Origin: Sedimentitalea nanhaiensis DSM 24252 | GTDB lineage: Bacteria; Pseudomonadota; Alphaproteobacteria; Rhodobacterales; Rhodobacteraceae | DNA length: 64,000 nucleotides | NCBI RefSeq assembly: GCF_000473225.1 | Contig: NZ_KI421509.1 | Location: 3,490,868-3,554,867, forward strand | Direction of reading: 5' to 3' | Shown here: one piece after another, positions 18,117 to 27,527 of the stretch | How positions within the stretch are numbered: the stretch's first letter is position 1 | Layout: each line of letters starts with the position of its first letter | The notes under the pieces: model-generated | The model's input: only the letters and a program-made list of their open reading frames with translations | Databases searched by the model: none | Told to the model about the DNA's origin: nothing | Position numbers and translations under genes: made by a program

Positions 18117-19898
18117 TCAGAAGTTGGCGGCGTCCAGCGCCATCACCGTATCCGCTCCGGTTTGGATGCGGGTCAGATGCATGGCTGTCGCAGGAAGCTG
18201 ACGCGCCATGTAATAGCGCCCGGTGGCCAGCTTTGTCTCGTGGAACGTAGCGTCCCCTGTGCCTGCGGCCAGCGCATCGGCCGAGGTCTTGGCCATCCGT
18301 GCCCACATCAGACCCAGGCAGACATGGCCGAACATGTGCATGAAGTCGTTGGACCCGGCCAGCGCGTGGTTGGGGTTCTTCATGCCGTTCTGCATGAAGT
18401 ACATGCCAGCGGCCTGCAGGTCCTTGGACGCGGCTTTCAGCGGCTCGATGAAATCCCGGTCAAAGGCGTCGTCCTGACCGGCGTTCTCCTTGATATAGGA
18501 TTTCACCATGTCAAAGAATGCCATCACGTGTTTGCCGCCGTCCTGCGCCAGCTTGCGCCCCACCAGGTCCAGCGCCTGAACGCCATTGGCACCTTCATAG
18601 ATCATCGCGATACGGGCATCGCGGGTGTACTGCGACATGCCCCATTCTTCGATATAGCCATGCCCGCCGTAAATCTGCTGTGCCTGCACGGTCATGTCAT
18701 AGCCCTTGTCGGTCAGGAAGCCCTTGATCACCGGTGTCAGCAGCGAGATCAGCCCGTCCGCATCGGCATCGCCGCCGCGGTGGGCCCGGTCGATCATCGT
18801 GGCCCCCCAAAGGATGAAAGCCCGCGCGCCCTCGGTGAACGATTTCTGATCCATCAGGCTGCGGCGAATGTCCGGGTGTACGATCAACGGATCGGCGGGG
18901 CCATCGGGGTTTTCGGCGCCTGTCACGGCGCGGCCCTGCAGGCGGTCCTTGGCATAGATCACCGCATTCTGATAAGCGGCGTCGGCCTGCGCCAGCCCCT
19001 GCATTCCGACGCCCAGACGGGCTTCGTTCATCATGGTGAACATGGCGCGCATGCCCTTGTGTTCCTGACCCAGCAGATAGCCGGTGGCGCCGTCATAGTT
19101 CATCACGCAGGTCGAGTTGCCGTGGATGCCCATCTTTTCTTCGAGATTGCCACAGGCGACACCGTTGCGCGCGCCCAGGCTGCCATCTTCGTTGACCATG
19201 AATTTGGGAACGATGAACAGCGACACGCCCTTGATGCCTTCGGGGCCGCCGGTGATCTTGGCCAGCACCAGGTGGATGATGTTGTCGGACATGTCATGCT
19301 CGCCGGCCGAGATGAAAATCTTTTGGCCGGTGATTTTGAAGCTGCCGTCGGCCTGCGGTTCGGCTTTGGTGCGCATCAGGCCCAGGTCGGTGCCGCAATG
19401 GGGCTCGGTCAGGTTCATGGTGCCGGTCCAGTCGCAGGCGACCATCTTGGGCAGGTAGGTGTTTTTCTGCTCGTCGCTGCCATGGGCCAGGATCGCGCTG
19501 GCGGCACCGTGGGTCAGGCCCTGATACATGGTAAAGGCCTGGTTGGAGGCCGAGAACATTTCCCCGACCGCCGTGCCCAGAACGTAGGGCATGTTCTGCC
19601 CGCCGTATTCTTCGGGCATGTCCAGACCGGGCCAGCCGCCTTCCTTGACCTGCTCAAATGCGGCCTTGAACCCGGTCGGGGTGCGCACGACGCCGTTTTC
19701 CAGCGTGCAGCCTTCGGTATCGCCAATGGTGTTCAGCGGTTGCAGAACCGCAGAGCTGATCTTGCCGGCCTCTTCCAGGATCGCGCCGGTGAAATCGCGC
19801 TCCAACTCGTCATAGCCGGGAATCTCGGCTTCGGTGATCTTGAGAACGTCGTGCAGTAGAAACTGCATGTCTTTGGTTGGCGCGGTATAGCTGGGCAT
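18117..19898 (-). CDS. Acyl-CoA dehydrogenase, DmdC-like large subfamily
   Basis: 593 residues, longer than the 380-400 of classical acyl-CoA dehydrogenases and typical of the roseobacter DmdC/FadE-like group. The FAD/substrate motif is [20 protein letters not shown] at about 160, followed by [10 protein letters not shown]. The catalytic-base region is [20 protein letters not shown] with [16 protein letters not shown] at about 430. A C-terminal extension of about 120 residues follows. It makes the 2,3-enoyl-CoA. DmdC acts on methylmercaptopropionyl-CoA; which acyl-CoA this copy uses is not decidable. The MerR gene lies 54 bases upstream, same strand. Confidence 0.93.
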   Translation of the reverse strand: MPSYTAPTKDMQFLLHDVLKITEAEIPGYDELERDFTGAILEEAGKISSAVLQPLNTIGDTEGCTLENGVVRTPTGFKAAFEQVKEGGWPGLDMPEEYGGQNMPYVLGTAVGEMFSASNQAFTMYQGLTHGAASAILAHGSDEQKNTYLPKMVACDWTGTMNLTEPHCGTDLGLMRTKAEPQADGSFKITGQKIFISAGEHDMSDNIIHLVLAKITGGPEGIKGVSLFIVPKFMVNEDGSLGARNGVACGNLEEKMGIHGNSTCVMNYDGATGYLLGQEHKGMRAMFTMMNEARLGVGMQGLAQADAAYQNAVIYAKDRLQGRAVTGAENPDGPADPLIVHPDIRRSLMDQKSFTEGARAFILWGATMIDRAHRGGDADADGLISLLTPVIKGFLTDKGYDMTVQAQQIYGGHGYIEEWGMSQYTRDARIAMIYEGANGVQALDLVGRKLAQDGGKHVMAFFDMVKSYIKENAGQDDAFDRDFIEPLKAASKDLQAAGMYFMQNGMKNPNHALAGSNDFMHMFGHVCLGLMWARMAKTSADALAAGTGDATFHETKLATGRYYMARQLPATAMHLTRIQTGADTVMALDAANF

Positions 19899-19952
19899 AT
19901 CTGGACTCCGAGATTTTCCGGGAATTTTTGAGTTCTGGATTGAAGACGGGCC

Positions 19953-20354
19953 TTATTCGGCTGCCTTTTTCTGTTCAGCCGCACTGGCGAGGATCTTTTC
20001 TCCCCATTCCAGCTGCATCTTCATTTCGTTAATGGTCTGGATCAGATCGTCGCGCTGACGCTCCATGTCGGCCAGGCGATCACGTGCAATTGCAACGGTG
20101 CGCGCCAACTGGGTCTGTTGCTGGTCGCCCAAATGGTACAGGTCCAGCAACTGGCGGATTTCCTCAAGGCTGAAGCCGAACCGCTTGCCGCGCATGATCA
20201 GTTTCAGCCGGGCCCGGTCACGTTTGGTAAACAGCCGCTTCTGGCCCGCGCGTTCGGGGAACAGCAGTTCCTTGGACTCGTAAAAGCGCAAGGTTCTGGG
20301 CGTCACATCAAAGGCGTCGCACATTTGGCGGATCGTCATTGTCTCTTCAGACAT
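19953..20354 (-). CDS. MerR-family regulator of acyl-CoA metabolism
   Basis: 133 residues. The winged HTH starts MTIRQMCDAFDVTPRTLRFYESKELL and continues KRDRARLKLIMRGKRFGFSLEEIRQLLDLY, close to the LiuR-type MerR group that controls branched-chain and fatty-acid oxidation. A coiled-coil (residues about 75-120) follows; no cysteine effector site of the metal-sensing kind is visible. The ATG at 20354 has GGGAG upstream. It heads the transcript with the acyl-CoA dehydrogenase, and its own upstream region holds ACGT-type operator sequences. Confidence 0.9.
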   Translation of the reverse strand: MSEETMTIRQMCDAFDVTPRTLRFYESKELLFPERAGQKRLFTKRDRARLKLIMRGKRFGFSLEEIRQLLDLYHLGDQQQTQLARTVAIARDRLADMERQRDDLIQTINEMKMQLEWGEKILASAAEQKKAAE

Positions 20355-20425
20355 CAAGAATACTCCCGTTTGCCATCCACTGTGGCAATGAGATGAGGAT
20401 CATTTGGTGGGTTTACAACATGTGA

Positions 20426-20473
20426 TTGACGTTGACGTAAGTCGGACGTTGCGTCACGCATTTTGTGACGTAA
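20426..20473 (-). promoter_or_regulatory. Candidate LiuR-type operator cluster
   Basis: TTGACGTTGACGTAAG at 20426-20441 has two ACGT cores six bases apart, as in known LiuR sites. Next to it is an inverted repeat with arms TTGCGTCAC (20449-20457) and GTGACGTAA (20465-20473), matching at 8 of 9 positions across a 7-bp spacer. The cluster lies about 70-120 bases upstream of the MerR start at 20354. Autoregulation is inferred. Confidence 0.55.
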
Positions 20474-20570
20474 GAGCATTTCCCCGATCCCACCGCCGAC
20501 AATGAAACGGATCCGTGAATCACGCCCGGACCAGTTCGATGCGCTCTGCTAGCAGGCAGATGTGGCGCAA

Positions 20571-20939
20571 TCAGGTCACGATCTTGGCTGTTGCGTCGCG
20601 CAGGGTTTTCAATTCGGACATAGCCTCGTCCAGCTGCTCGCGCTGGTTTTCCAATTCCTGCATTTGACGGTCGGCCATGTCCACGAAGGCCTGCATCTGG
20701 GCTGCATTGCCTTCGTTTTCGTAGATCATCAGCCATTGGCGGATCTCTTCCAGCTGAAACCCGAACTTGCGACCGCGCATGATCAGTTTCATGCGGGCGC
20801 ATTCGCGCGGCCCATAGAAGCGCGCGCGACGCTCGCGGTCGGGCTGAAGCAATTCAATGTATTCGTAATACCGCAGTGTCCGCGGAGTCACATCGAACTC
20901 GGCGCACATCTCCTTGAATGACAAACGTAAGTCAGCCAT
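20571..20939 (-). CDS. Second MerR-family regulator
   Basis: 122 residues. MADLRLSFKEMCAEFDVTPRTLRYYEYIELL and ECARMKLIMRGRKFGFQLEEIRQWLMIYE shadow the sequence of the MerR protein encoded just downstream, so the two are paralogs from a tandem duplication. A coiled-coil region (MADRQMQELENQREQLDEAM) follows. The start at 20939 has GAGGG upstream. It diverges from the thioesterase gene at 21061, which it may control. Confidence 0.88.
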   Translation of the reverse strand: MADLRLSFKEMCAEFDVTPRTLRYYEYIELLQPDRERRARFYGPRECARMKLIMRGRKFGFQLEEIRQWLMIYENEGNAAQMQAFVDMADRQMQELENQREQLDEAMSELKTLRDATAKIVT

Positions 20940-20953
20940 GGATCCCTCTTTTC

Positions 20954-20992
20954 GTTGCGCTGACGGTAAGCCCATGTTTCGCCAAGCGCAAC
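20954..20992. repeat. Inverted repeat in divergent promoter
   Basis: GTTGCGCT at 20954-20961 and AGCGCAAC at 20985-20992 are perfect complements with a 23-bp spacer. They lie between the divergent MerR and thioesterase starts. It could be an operator or chance. Confidence 0.3.
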
Positions 20993-21060
20993 CGCCGGGG
21001 TTGCCCTTTTGTCGCCGCACTGATCATAAAGGCGGTAAAGGCAAGACAAGGGGATCGGCC

Positions 21061-21480
21061 ATGGTGGACAAGGTGGAACTGGCGCGGAAATTCATCGAGG
21101 CGATTCCACACGCAAAGGCGCTGGGCATGCGGCTGACCGATATCGGCGCTGGCAATGCGCAGATTGAAATGGCGTATGACAAGAAACTGGTGGGCGACCC
21201 GAAAACCGGCGTCGTGCATGGGGGGGCGGTGTCGGCGATGATGGATACCTGCTGTGGTGCGGCAGTGATGAGCCACCCGTCGGCCCCGGGCGGTACGGCC
21301 ACAATCGATCTGCGCATCGATTATATGCGCGCCGCCACGCCGGGGCAGACAATCCGGACCTCGGCCACCTGCTATCACATCACCCGGTCGGTCGCCTTTG
21401 TCCGCGCCACGGCGACGGATGATGACGCAGACCGCCCGGTCGCGACGGCGTCCGGCGCATTCACGGTCGAGCGTCGCTGA
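21061..21480 (+). CDS. PaaI-type hotdog thioesterase (first of pair)
   Basis: 139 residues. The hotdog-fold signature is VVHGGAVSAMMDTCCGAAVMS with the catalytic Asp in MMDT, followed by GTATIDLRIDYMRAATPGQ. It should hydrolyse acyl- or aryl-CoA in the cytoplasm. AAGGGGA lies about 6 nt upstream of the ATG at 21061. Its stop overlaps the start of the next thioesterase by one base. The divergent MerR and nearby beta-oxidation genes suggest a role in acyl-CoA turnover. Confidence 0.88.
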   Translation: MVDKVELARKFIEAIPHAKALGMRLTDIGAGNAQIEMAYDKKLVGDPKTGVVHGGAVSAMMDTCCGAAVMSHPSAPGGTATIDLRIDYMRAATPGQTIRTSATCYHITRSVAFVRATATDDDADRPVATASGAFTVERR

Positions 21481-22001
21481 TGTCGCGCCCCCGTCCCGAA
21501 CCGATCCAGGTGGTCAAGCAGCGCCGCGATGCCGCGCTCAAGGCGCTGGTCGAAGGCGTGCCCTATATCCGCTTTCTGGGAATCGAATTCGAACGCCGCG
21601 GAGACGAGTTGACCGCGTTGCTGAATTTTGACGACAAGCTGATTGGCAATCCGTTCCTGCCCGCGATCCACGGCGGTGTCACGGCGGCGTTCCTGGAAAC
21701 CACGATGATCATCACGCTCAGCTGGGCCTATCTGTGGCCGGATATCGAATCGGGGGCTTTCGACCCCGAGAAGATGGGGGCCGAGGATCTGCCCCGCCTG
21801 CCCAAGACGATCAACTTTACCGTCGATTATCTGCGCTCGGGGCTGCCGCGGGATGCTTATGCCCGCGCCACGGTCAGCCGGTCCGGGCGGCGCTATGCCT
21901 CGATGCGGGTCGAAGCCTGGCAGGACAATCGCGACAAGCTGTTCGCCCAGGCCGCCGGGCATTTTCTGATGCCGCCGCGCGACGCGCCCGACAATGGCTG
22001 A
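21480..22001 (+). CDS. PaaI-type hotdog thioesterase (second of pair)
   Basis: 173 residues, with the core motif PAIHGGVTAAFLETTMIITL, where Glu replaces the Asp of the first copy. LPKTINFTVDYLRSGLPRDAYARA completes the hotdog helix and strands. It is longer than its neighbour because of an insert (about residues 80-105, WAYLWPDIESGAF) after the central helix. It overlaps the upstream stop by one base and the MATE start by 8 bases, so three genes form one operon. Confidence 0.85.
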   Translation: MSRPRPEPIQVVKQRRDAALKALVEGVPYIRFLGIEFERRGDELTALLNFDDKLIGNPFLPAIHGGVTAAFLETTMIITLSWAYLWPDIESGAFDPEKMGAEDLPRLPKTINFTVDYLRSGLPRDAYARATVSRSGRRYASMRVEAWQDNRDKLFAQAAGHFLMPPRDAPDNG

Positions 22002-23322
22002 GACCGCGCCGGGCATTACCCATGCCCGGGTGCTGAAGATCGCGATTCCGATTGTCATTTCCAATGCTACGGTGCCGATTCTGGGTGCGGTGGATACTGG
22101 CGTCGTGGGCCAGCTTGGGCTGGCCGCTCCGATTGGAGCGGTCGGGATCGGGGCGATCATCATTGCCTCGCTGTACTGGTTCTTTGGCTTTCTGCGCATG
22201 GGCACCACGGGGTTGACCAGCCAGGCGCTGGGGGCCGGGCGGATGGGCGAGGTCACCGCGTTGTTGACCCGTGCGGTCATGGTTGGCGTGTTGGGCGGAA
22301 CGGCGGTCATCGTGTTGCAGGTGCCGCTGTTCTGGGGCGCTTTTCAGGTGTCCCCGGCCTCGCGCGAGGTCGAGGCGATGGCGCGCGGATATATGCAGAT
22401 CCGGGTCTGGTCCGCCCCGGCGGCAATCGCGATTTTCGGCATCACCGGCTGGCTTATCGCACAGGAGCGCACCCGCGGCGTGCTGGTGTTGCAGGTCTGG
22501 ATGAACGGGCTGAACATCCTGCTGGATCTGTGGTTCGTGCTGGGGCTGGGCTGGGGTGTGAACGGGGTCGCTTTTGCCACCTTTCTGGCCGAGTGGAGCG
22601 GTTTTGCGCTGGCCTTGTGGCTGTGCCGGGACGCATTTGCCAATCCGGCCTGGCGCAACTGGGCGCGGGTGTTTGACCGCGAACGGCTGCGGCACATGGT
22701 GGTGGTCAACGTGGATATCCTGATACGTTCGCTGCTGCTGATGGCGATCTTTGTGTCGTTCCTGTTCTTGGGCTCCGGCTTTGGCGATGTGACTCTGGCG
22801 GCAAACCAGGTGTTGTTGCAGTTCATCGAGATCACCGCCTATGCGCTGGACGGCTTTGCGTTTTCCGCCGAGGCGCTGGTGGGGCAGGCCGTGGGGGCCG
22901 CCAGTGTGACGCGCCTGCGCCGTAGCATCCTGCTGGCGTCGTTCTGGGCCGTGGTGGGCACAGTGCTGTTGTCGCTGGCCTTTGCGCTGTGGGGCGGGGC
23001 GATCATCGATCTGATGGCCAAAGCGCCCGAAGTGCGGGCCGAAGCGCGCGTCTATCTGTCCTATATGTTGATGGTGCCGTTGCTGGGGGTGGCCAGCTGG
23101 ATGCTGGATGGTGTGTTCATCGGCGCAACCCGTACCAGAGACATGCGCAACATGGCGATCCTGTCTACCGGGGCCTATGTCGTGGCGGCGCTGTTGCTGG
23201 TGCCGGATCATGGCAATCACGGTCTGTGGATCGCCTTTCTGTTTTCCTTCGTCGCCCGTGCGATCACCCTGGGCGCGCGCTATCCGGCTCTGGAACGTGC
23301 GGCCGGGGCGGGGGCACTCTAA
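21994..23322 (+). CDS. MATE-family efflux transporter
   Basis: 442 residues with about 12 membrane segments in two halves. The first half has PIVISNATVPILGAVDTGVVG and FLRMGTTGLTSQALGAGR, matching the DinF-like branch of MATE exporters. The second half has GFAFSAEALVGQAVGA. These exporters use Na+ or H+ gradients to expel organic cations and toxins. It overlaps the thioesterase end by 8 bases. Its stop overlaps the convergent arsC-like gene by four bases. Confidence 0.92.
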   Translation: MAETAPGITHARVLKIAIPIVISNATVPILGAVDTGVVGQLGLAAPIGAVGIGAIIIASLYWFFGFLRMGTTGLTSQALGAGRMGEVTALLTRAVMVGVLGGTAVIVLQVPLFWGAFQVSPASREVEAMARGYMQIRVWSAPAAIAIFGITGWLIAQERTRGVLVLQVWMNGLNILLDLWFVLGLGWGVNGVAFATFLAEWSGFALALWLCRDAFANPAWRNWARVFDRERLRHMVVVNVDILIRSLLLMAIFVSFLFLGSGFGDVTLAANQVLLQFIEITAYALDGFAFSAEALVGQAVGAASVTRLRRSILLASFWAVVGTVLLSLAFALWGGAIIDLMAKAPEVRAEARVYLSYMLMVPLLGVASWMLDGVFIGATRTRDMRNMAILSTGAYVVAALLLVPDHGNHGLWIAFLFSFVARAITLGARYPALERAAGAGAL

Positions 23323-23669
23323 AGCAGTTCCAGTACCCGTTCAGGCGGACGGCCGATCACCGCGCGGCGGCCGGAGATGGCCAACGGGCGCTCGATCAGG
23401 ATCGGATGATCGGCCATGGCCTGCATCAGGGTGGCGTCATCGTCCGTCTTGCTCAGCCCCAGCTCGCGAAACAGCTTCTCGCCCACGCGCATCATATCGA
23501 CCGCCGGAGGCTGTCCCAGGGCTGCGCGGACCGATGCGAGTTCCTCCAGGCTGGGGGCCTCTTCCAGATATCGCCGCTCGCGAATCTCGATGCCGCGCGC
23601 CTGTAACAGCGTCAGCGCCTGACGCGATTTGGAACAGCGCGGGTTGTGCCAGAATTCGATCACAGCCAA
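23319..23669 (-). CDS. ArsC/Spx-family arsenate-reductase-like protein
   Basis: 116 residues, the usual length for glutaredoxin-coupled ArsC. The active-site loop is [14 protein letters not shown] with Cys at residue 12. [13 protein letters not shown] and [23 protein letters not shown] give the substrate-binding Arg residues. Lack of other ars genes means true arsenate reduction is not proven; YfgD-like and Spx-like relatives share the fold. Its start overlaps the pyrD end by 10 bases. Confidence 0.85.
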   Translation of the reverse strand: MAVIEFWHNPRCSKSRQALTLLQARGIEIRERRYLEEAPSLEELASVRAALGQPPAVDMMRVGEKLFRELGLSKTDDDATLMQAMADHPILIERPLAISGRRAVIGRPPERVLELL

Positions 23670-24718
23670 TCCTCTCGTTTGCTTGCCACGGCCTGGGACA
23701 CGTTGGCAAATCCGTCCCGTTTCAGCAAGCGGTCCAGCCCGCTTGCAATGTCATGGGCCAGCGCCAGCCCGCCATAGACCAGCGCGGTATAGAGCTGCAC
23801 CGCCGACGCTCCGGCACAGATCTTGGCATAGGCCTGCTCGGCGCTGCCGATGCCCCCGACCCCGATCAGCGGGATAGAGCCATCCAGCCGACGGCTGAGA
23901 TGGGCCAGAACGCGGGTGGATTTGTCAAACAGCGGCGCGCCCGACAACCCGCCGGCCTGTTCGCGATGGGCGCTGTGCAACCCGTCGCGGTCCAGCGTTG
24001 TATTGGTGGCGATCACCGCATCGATGCGGGTTTCGCGGGCCACGTCCGCGATATCGGCCAGCTCGTCCGGGGTCAGATCCGGTGCGATTTTCAGGAACAC
24101 CGGAATGGGGCGGGGCAGGGTGTCGCGGGTTTGCAGCACATCGTTCAGCAGCGCGCTGAGTGCCGCCTTGCCTTGCAGGTCGCGCAGTTTCTCGGTGTTG
24201 GGGGACGACACGTTGACAGTGGCAAAGTCCAGATGTGCCCCGCAGTGACGCAGAACCCGCGCGAAATCTCCGGGCCTGTCGTCGCTGTCCTTGTTGGCCC
24301 CCAGATTCAGCCCGATCACCGCACCGGCTGGGCGTTGCGTGAGGCGCGCGCCGATGGCTTGCATGCCCTCGTTGTTAAAGCCGAACCGGTTGATCGCGGC
24401 CCGGTCTTCGGTCAGCCGGAACAGGCGCGGGCGCGGGTTGCCCGGTTGCGGGCGGGGGGTGGCGGCTCCAACCTCGATGAACCCGAATCCGGCGCGCGAC
24501 AGCGGGCGCAGGGCGGTGGCGTTCTTGTCGAACCCGGCCGCCAGCCCGACCGGGTTGGGCAGGTTGATCCCGGCCAGGGTACAGCGCAGGCGATCCGACG
24601 TGACCGGCCCTGGCGTGGCGGTCAGCCCGGCCTGCAACGCGCGCATGGCCAGCCCGTGTGCAGTTTCCGGATCAACCCGGTGCAACAGCGCCAGACCCAG
24701 CTTTTCCAGCCGGCTCAT
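23660..24718 (-). CDS. pyrD: Dihydroorotate dehydrogenase (quinone)
   Basis: 352 residues, class 2 length. It oxidises dihydroorotate to orotate at the inner membrane with quinone. The N-terminal membrane-associated helices ([21 protein letters not shown]) are those of class 2. FMN/substrate motifs are [33 protein letters not shown] and [16 protein letters not shown] with the catalytic Ser. [14 protein letters not shown] and [16 protein letters not shown] are also present. The start overlaps the DUF952 stop (ATGA), so the two are coupled. Confidence 0.95.
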   Translation of the reverse strand: MSRLEKLGLALLHRVDPETAHGLAMRALQAGLTATPGPVTSDRLRCTLAGINLPNPVGLAAGFDKNATALRPLSRAGFGFIEVGAATPRPQPGNPRPRLFRLTEDRAAINRFGFNNEGMQAIGARLTQRPAGAVIGLNLGANKDSDDRPGDFARVLRHCGAHLDFATVNVSSPNTEKLRDLQGKAALSALLNDVLQTRDTLPRPIPVFLKIAPDLTPDELADIADVARETRIDAVIATNTTLDRDGLHSAHREQAGGLSGAPLFDKSTRVLAHLSRRLDGSIPLIGVGGIGSAEQAYAKICAGASAVQLYTALVYGGLALAHDIASGLDRLLKRDGFANVSQAVASKREDWL

Positions 24719-25053
24719 GTCATGCCGCCCGGAAACACATGTGTTCCGTCGATCAGCGGCAGGGGTTTGGCCCAGATCACCTCGTCCAGCCGCAGAGGGC
24801 GATAAAGATGCGGAAACAGTGCTCCGCCGCGCGAAGGTTCCCATTTCAGCGCATCGCCCATCGCATCGGAGTCCATCGCCAGCAGGTGCAGGTGGTCGAC
24901 CCCGGCAAAGTGCTTGGCCGCAGTTTCCGCCACCTGTGCTGCGGTCGAAAAATGCACGAAACCATCGGCCAGATCGACCGGCGCGCCGGTGGTTTCCCCC
25001 TGCTGTTGCAAGGTGGCCCATTCGTCGGCGCGGAAAATTTTGTATATCAGCAT
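24715..25053 (-). CDS. DUF952 protein
   Basis: 112 residues. [44 protein letters not shown] and [18 protein letters not shown] cover the whole DUF952 domain. The family is related to ADP-ribosyl-transferase-like folds but has no proven activity. The start at 25053 follows the conserved MLIYK; an upstream frame extension has no family sequence. It is coupled to pyrD by an ATGA overlap. Confidence 0.88.
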   Translation of the reverse strand: MLIYKIFRADEWATLQQQGETTGAPVDLADGFVHFSTAAQVAETAAKHFAGVDHLHLLAMDSDAMGDALKWEPSRGGALFPHLYRPLRLDEVIWAKPLPLIDGTHVFPGGMT

Positions 25054-25187
25054 GGTGGCGGTGATGCCCTGCACGGTTTCACGGGTCAAGCCGGTTTGGC
25101 AATGTGCCGCCTCTCCCTTTGACACGCGCGCCAAAGCGGCGCACGATCTGGCCAAATACGAAACGAAAAAAACCTGGGAGATCCATC

Positions 25188-26765
25188 ATGCTGACCCGCC
25201 TTCTGACTTGCGCTGCGGCCCTTGGCCTGACCGCCGGTGTTGCGACCGCCGACTATGCGCTGACCATCCTGCATACCAACGACTTTCACGCCCGGTTCGA
25301 GCCGATCAGCAAATATGACAGCGGTTGCGACCCTGCGGACAATGCCGAGGGCAAGTGTTTTGGCGGCATCGCCCGGCTGGTCACGGCGATTGCGGATGCG
25401 CGGGCACGGTCGGACACATCGATCCTGGTGGATGGGGGCGACCAGTTCCAGGGCACTTTGTTTTATACCTATTACAAGGGCAAGGTCGCGGCTGAGATGA
25501 TGAACAAGCTGGGCTATGATGCGATGACCGTGGGCAACCACGAATTCGACGATGGCCCCGCAGTATTGCGCGGTTTTATGGATGCGGTCGATTTTCCGGT
25601 GTTGATGTCCAATGCCGACATATCCGCCGAAGAATTGCTGGCAGGCAAGTTGCAGAAATCCACCGTGATCGAACGCGGCGGGCAAAAGCTGGGTCTGATC
25701 GGGCTGACACCCGAGGACACCGGCGATCTGGCCGCGCCGGGACCGAACATCACCTTTTCCGACCCGGTCGCGGCGGTACAGGCCGAGGTCGATCGCCTGA
25801 CGGCCGAGGGGGTCAACAAGATCATCGTGCTCAGCCATTCCGGCTATGCGGTCGATAAGCGGGTCGCGGCGGAAACGACCGGGGTCGACGTGATCGTGGG
25901 CGGGCATTCCAACACCCTGCTCAGTAACGCCAGGGACGGTGCCGTCGGTCCCTATCCGACGATGGTGGGCGATACGGCGATTGTGCAGGCCTATGCCTAT
26001 GGCAAGTTCCTGGGCGAGCTGAACGTTACCTTTGATGACAACGGCAACTTGACCCAGGCGGTGGGCGAGCCGATTGTGATGGATGGCACCGTGGTGCAGG
26101 ACGAGGCGACCGTGACACGGATTGCCGAATTGGCCGCCCCGCTCGAGGAAATCCGTAATCAGGTGGTGGCGGCGGCGGCGGCTCCGATCAATGGCGAGCG
26201 TGATGTTTGCCGGGTGCAGGAATGCGAGATGGGCAACCTTGTGGCCGATGCGATGCTGAACCGGGTCGCGGATCAGGGCGCACAGATCGCGATTGCCAAT
26301 TCCGGCGGGCTGCGCGCCAGTATCGATGCGGGCGACGTGACCATGGGCGAGGTCCTGACCGTGCTGCCGTTCCAGAACACGTTGTCGACTTTTCGGATCA
26401 GTGGACAGACCGTGATCGACGCGCTTGAGAACGGGGTCAGCCAGGTGGAAGAGGTCAAGGGCCGGTTCCCGCAAGTGGCCGGGCTGAAATTCACCTGGGA
26501 TCCGTCCGTGGCCCCGAACCAAGGCCGCATCATCGAGGTGATGGTTGCCACCGAGGACGGTTTTGCCCCGATCGATCCGGCGGCCAGCTATCTGGTGGTC
26601 ACCAACAACTATGTCCGCAATGGCGGCGACGGCTTCAAGATGTTCGCGGGCGATGACAAGGACGCTTATGACTATGGTCCCGATCTGGCCGATGTGACGG
26701 CCGAATTCCTGGCGGAAAACAAGCCTTATCAGCCCTATTTGGACGGGCGAATCAGCCAGAAGTAA
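25188..26765 (+). CDS. Periplasmic bifunctional 5'-nucleotidase / metallophosphatase
   Basis: 525 residues with a signal peptide (MLTRLLTCAAALGLTAGVATA). The metallophosphatase domain carries TILHTNDFHARFEP, LVDGGDQFQGTLFYT, TVGNHEFDDGP and VIVGGHSNTLL, which supply the dinuclear metal ligands. The C-terminal 5'-nucleotidase domain holds AIANSGGLRASIDAGDVTMG and NNYVRNGGDGFKMF. It frees phosphate and nucleosides from extracellular nucleotides. GGGAG lies about 9 nt upstream of the ATG at 25188; the frame's earlier ATG lacks a signal peptide. Confidence 0.93.
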   Translation: MLTRLLTCAAALGLTAGVATADYALTILHTNDFHARFEPISKYDSGCDPADNAEGKCFGGIARLVTAIADARARSDTSILVDGGDQFQGTLFYTYYKGKVAAEMMNKLGYDAMTVGNHEFDDGPAVLRGFMDAVDFPVLMSNADISAEELLAGKLQKSTVIERGGQKLGLIGLTPEDTGDLAAPGPNITFSDPVAAVQAEVDRLTAEGVNKIIVLSHSGYAVDKRVAAETTGVDVIVGGHSNTLLSNARDGAVGPYPTMVGDTAIVQAYAYGKFLGELNVTFDDNGNLTQAVGEPIVMDGTVVQDEATVTRIAELAAPLEEIRNQVVAAAAAPINGERDVCRVQECEMGNLVADAMLNRVADQGAQIAIANSGGLRASIDAGDVTMGEVLTVLPFQNTLSTFRISGQTVIDALENGVSQVEEVKGRFPQVAGLKFTWDPSVAPNQGRIIEVMVATEDGFAPIDPAASYLVVTNNYVRNGGDGFKMFAGDDKDAYDYGPDLADVTAEFLAENKPYQPYLDGRISQK

Positions 26766-26822
26766 CCGCCGGACGATGGTGCGGAATGGCCGCGCACTTC
26801 GTTCCGGTCCTTGCTGACCGGC

Positions 26823-27485
26823 ATGTGTGGACGCTTTGCCATAACCCTGCCCGGCGATGCCATGGCGCAACTGTTTGCCGCGCGGCCGGCGAACAGGATG
26901 CCGCAGGTGCCCAACTATAACGTCTGCCCGACCAACGCCGTGCATGTGGTGTGCCAGGGGGAAACCGGGCGGCGGCTGGTGGCGATGCGCTGGGGGTTTC
27001 TGCCGCATTGGTACACGGCGGAGAATGCCGGGCCCCTGCTGATCAACGCCCGCGCCGAGACATTGGCAGAAAAGCCGGCGTTTCGTCTGGCCTGCCGCAA
27101 GCGGCGGTGCCTGATCGTTGCGAGCGGTTTTTATGAATGGACCAAAGACGAGGCCGGCAACCGGCTGCCATGGTATATCCGGCGAACCGATGCGGCCGCG
27201 ATTGCCTTTGCCGGTGTCTGGCAGGGGTGGGGCAGGGAAATGCCCCAAGATACCTGCGCTATCGTCACCACGGCGGCCAATCGCACCCTGTCGGGCATAC
27301 ACCGCCGGATGCCGCTGATCCTGGAGCCGTCGGACTGGCCATTGTGGCTGGGAGAGGCGGGCAGAGGGGCGGCGCAGCTGATGCGACCGGGCGCAGAGGA
27401 TGTGCTGCAATTTCATCGGGTCGATCCGGCGGTGAATGCCAACCGCGCCACCGGGGCCGGGCTGATCGATCCACTGGTCGCATAA
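26823..27485 (+). CDS. SRAP-domain abasic-site protein (YedK/HMCES-like)
   Basis: 220 residues. The catalytic Cys at position 2 (MCGRFA) is exposed after Met removal and forms a covalent thiazolidine with an abasic site in single-stranded DNA. Also present are the conserved Asn (LINARAETL, about 76), Glu in ASGFYEW (about 106) and His in SGIHRRMPLIL. Start at 26823 is required by the Cys2 rule. The family protects replication forks during damage. Confidence 0.93.
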   Translation: MCGRFAITLPGDAMAQLFAARPANRMPQVPNYNVCPTNAVHVVCQGETGRRLVAMRWGFLPHWYTAENAGPLLINARAETLAEKPAFRLACRKRRCLIVASGFYEWTKDEAGNRLPWYIRRTDAAAIAFAGVWQGWGREMPQDTCAIVTTAANRTLSGIHRRMPLILEPSDWPLWLGEAGRGAAQLMRPGAEDVLQFHRVDPAVNANRATGAGLIDPLVA

Positions 27486-27527
27486 TCGCGGACTTTCGCC
27501 CGGACACGCGGCGCGCTACAGGGGGGT

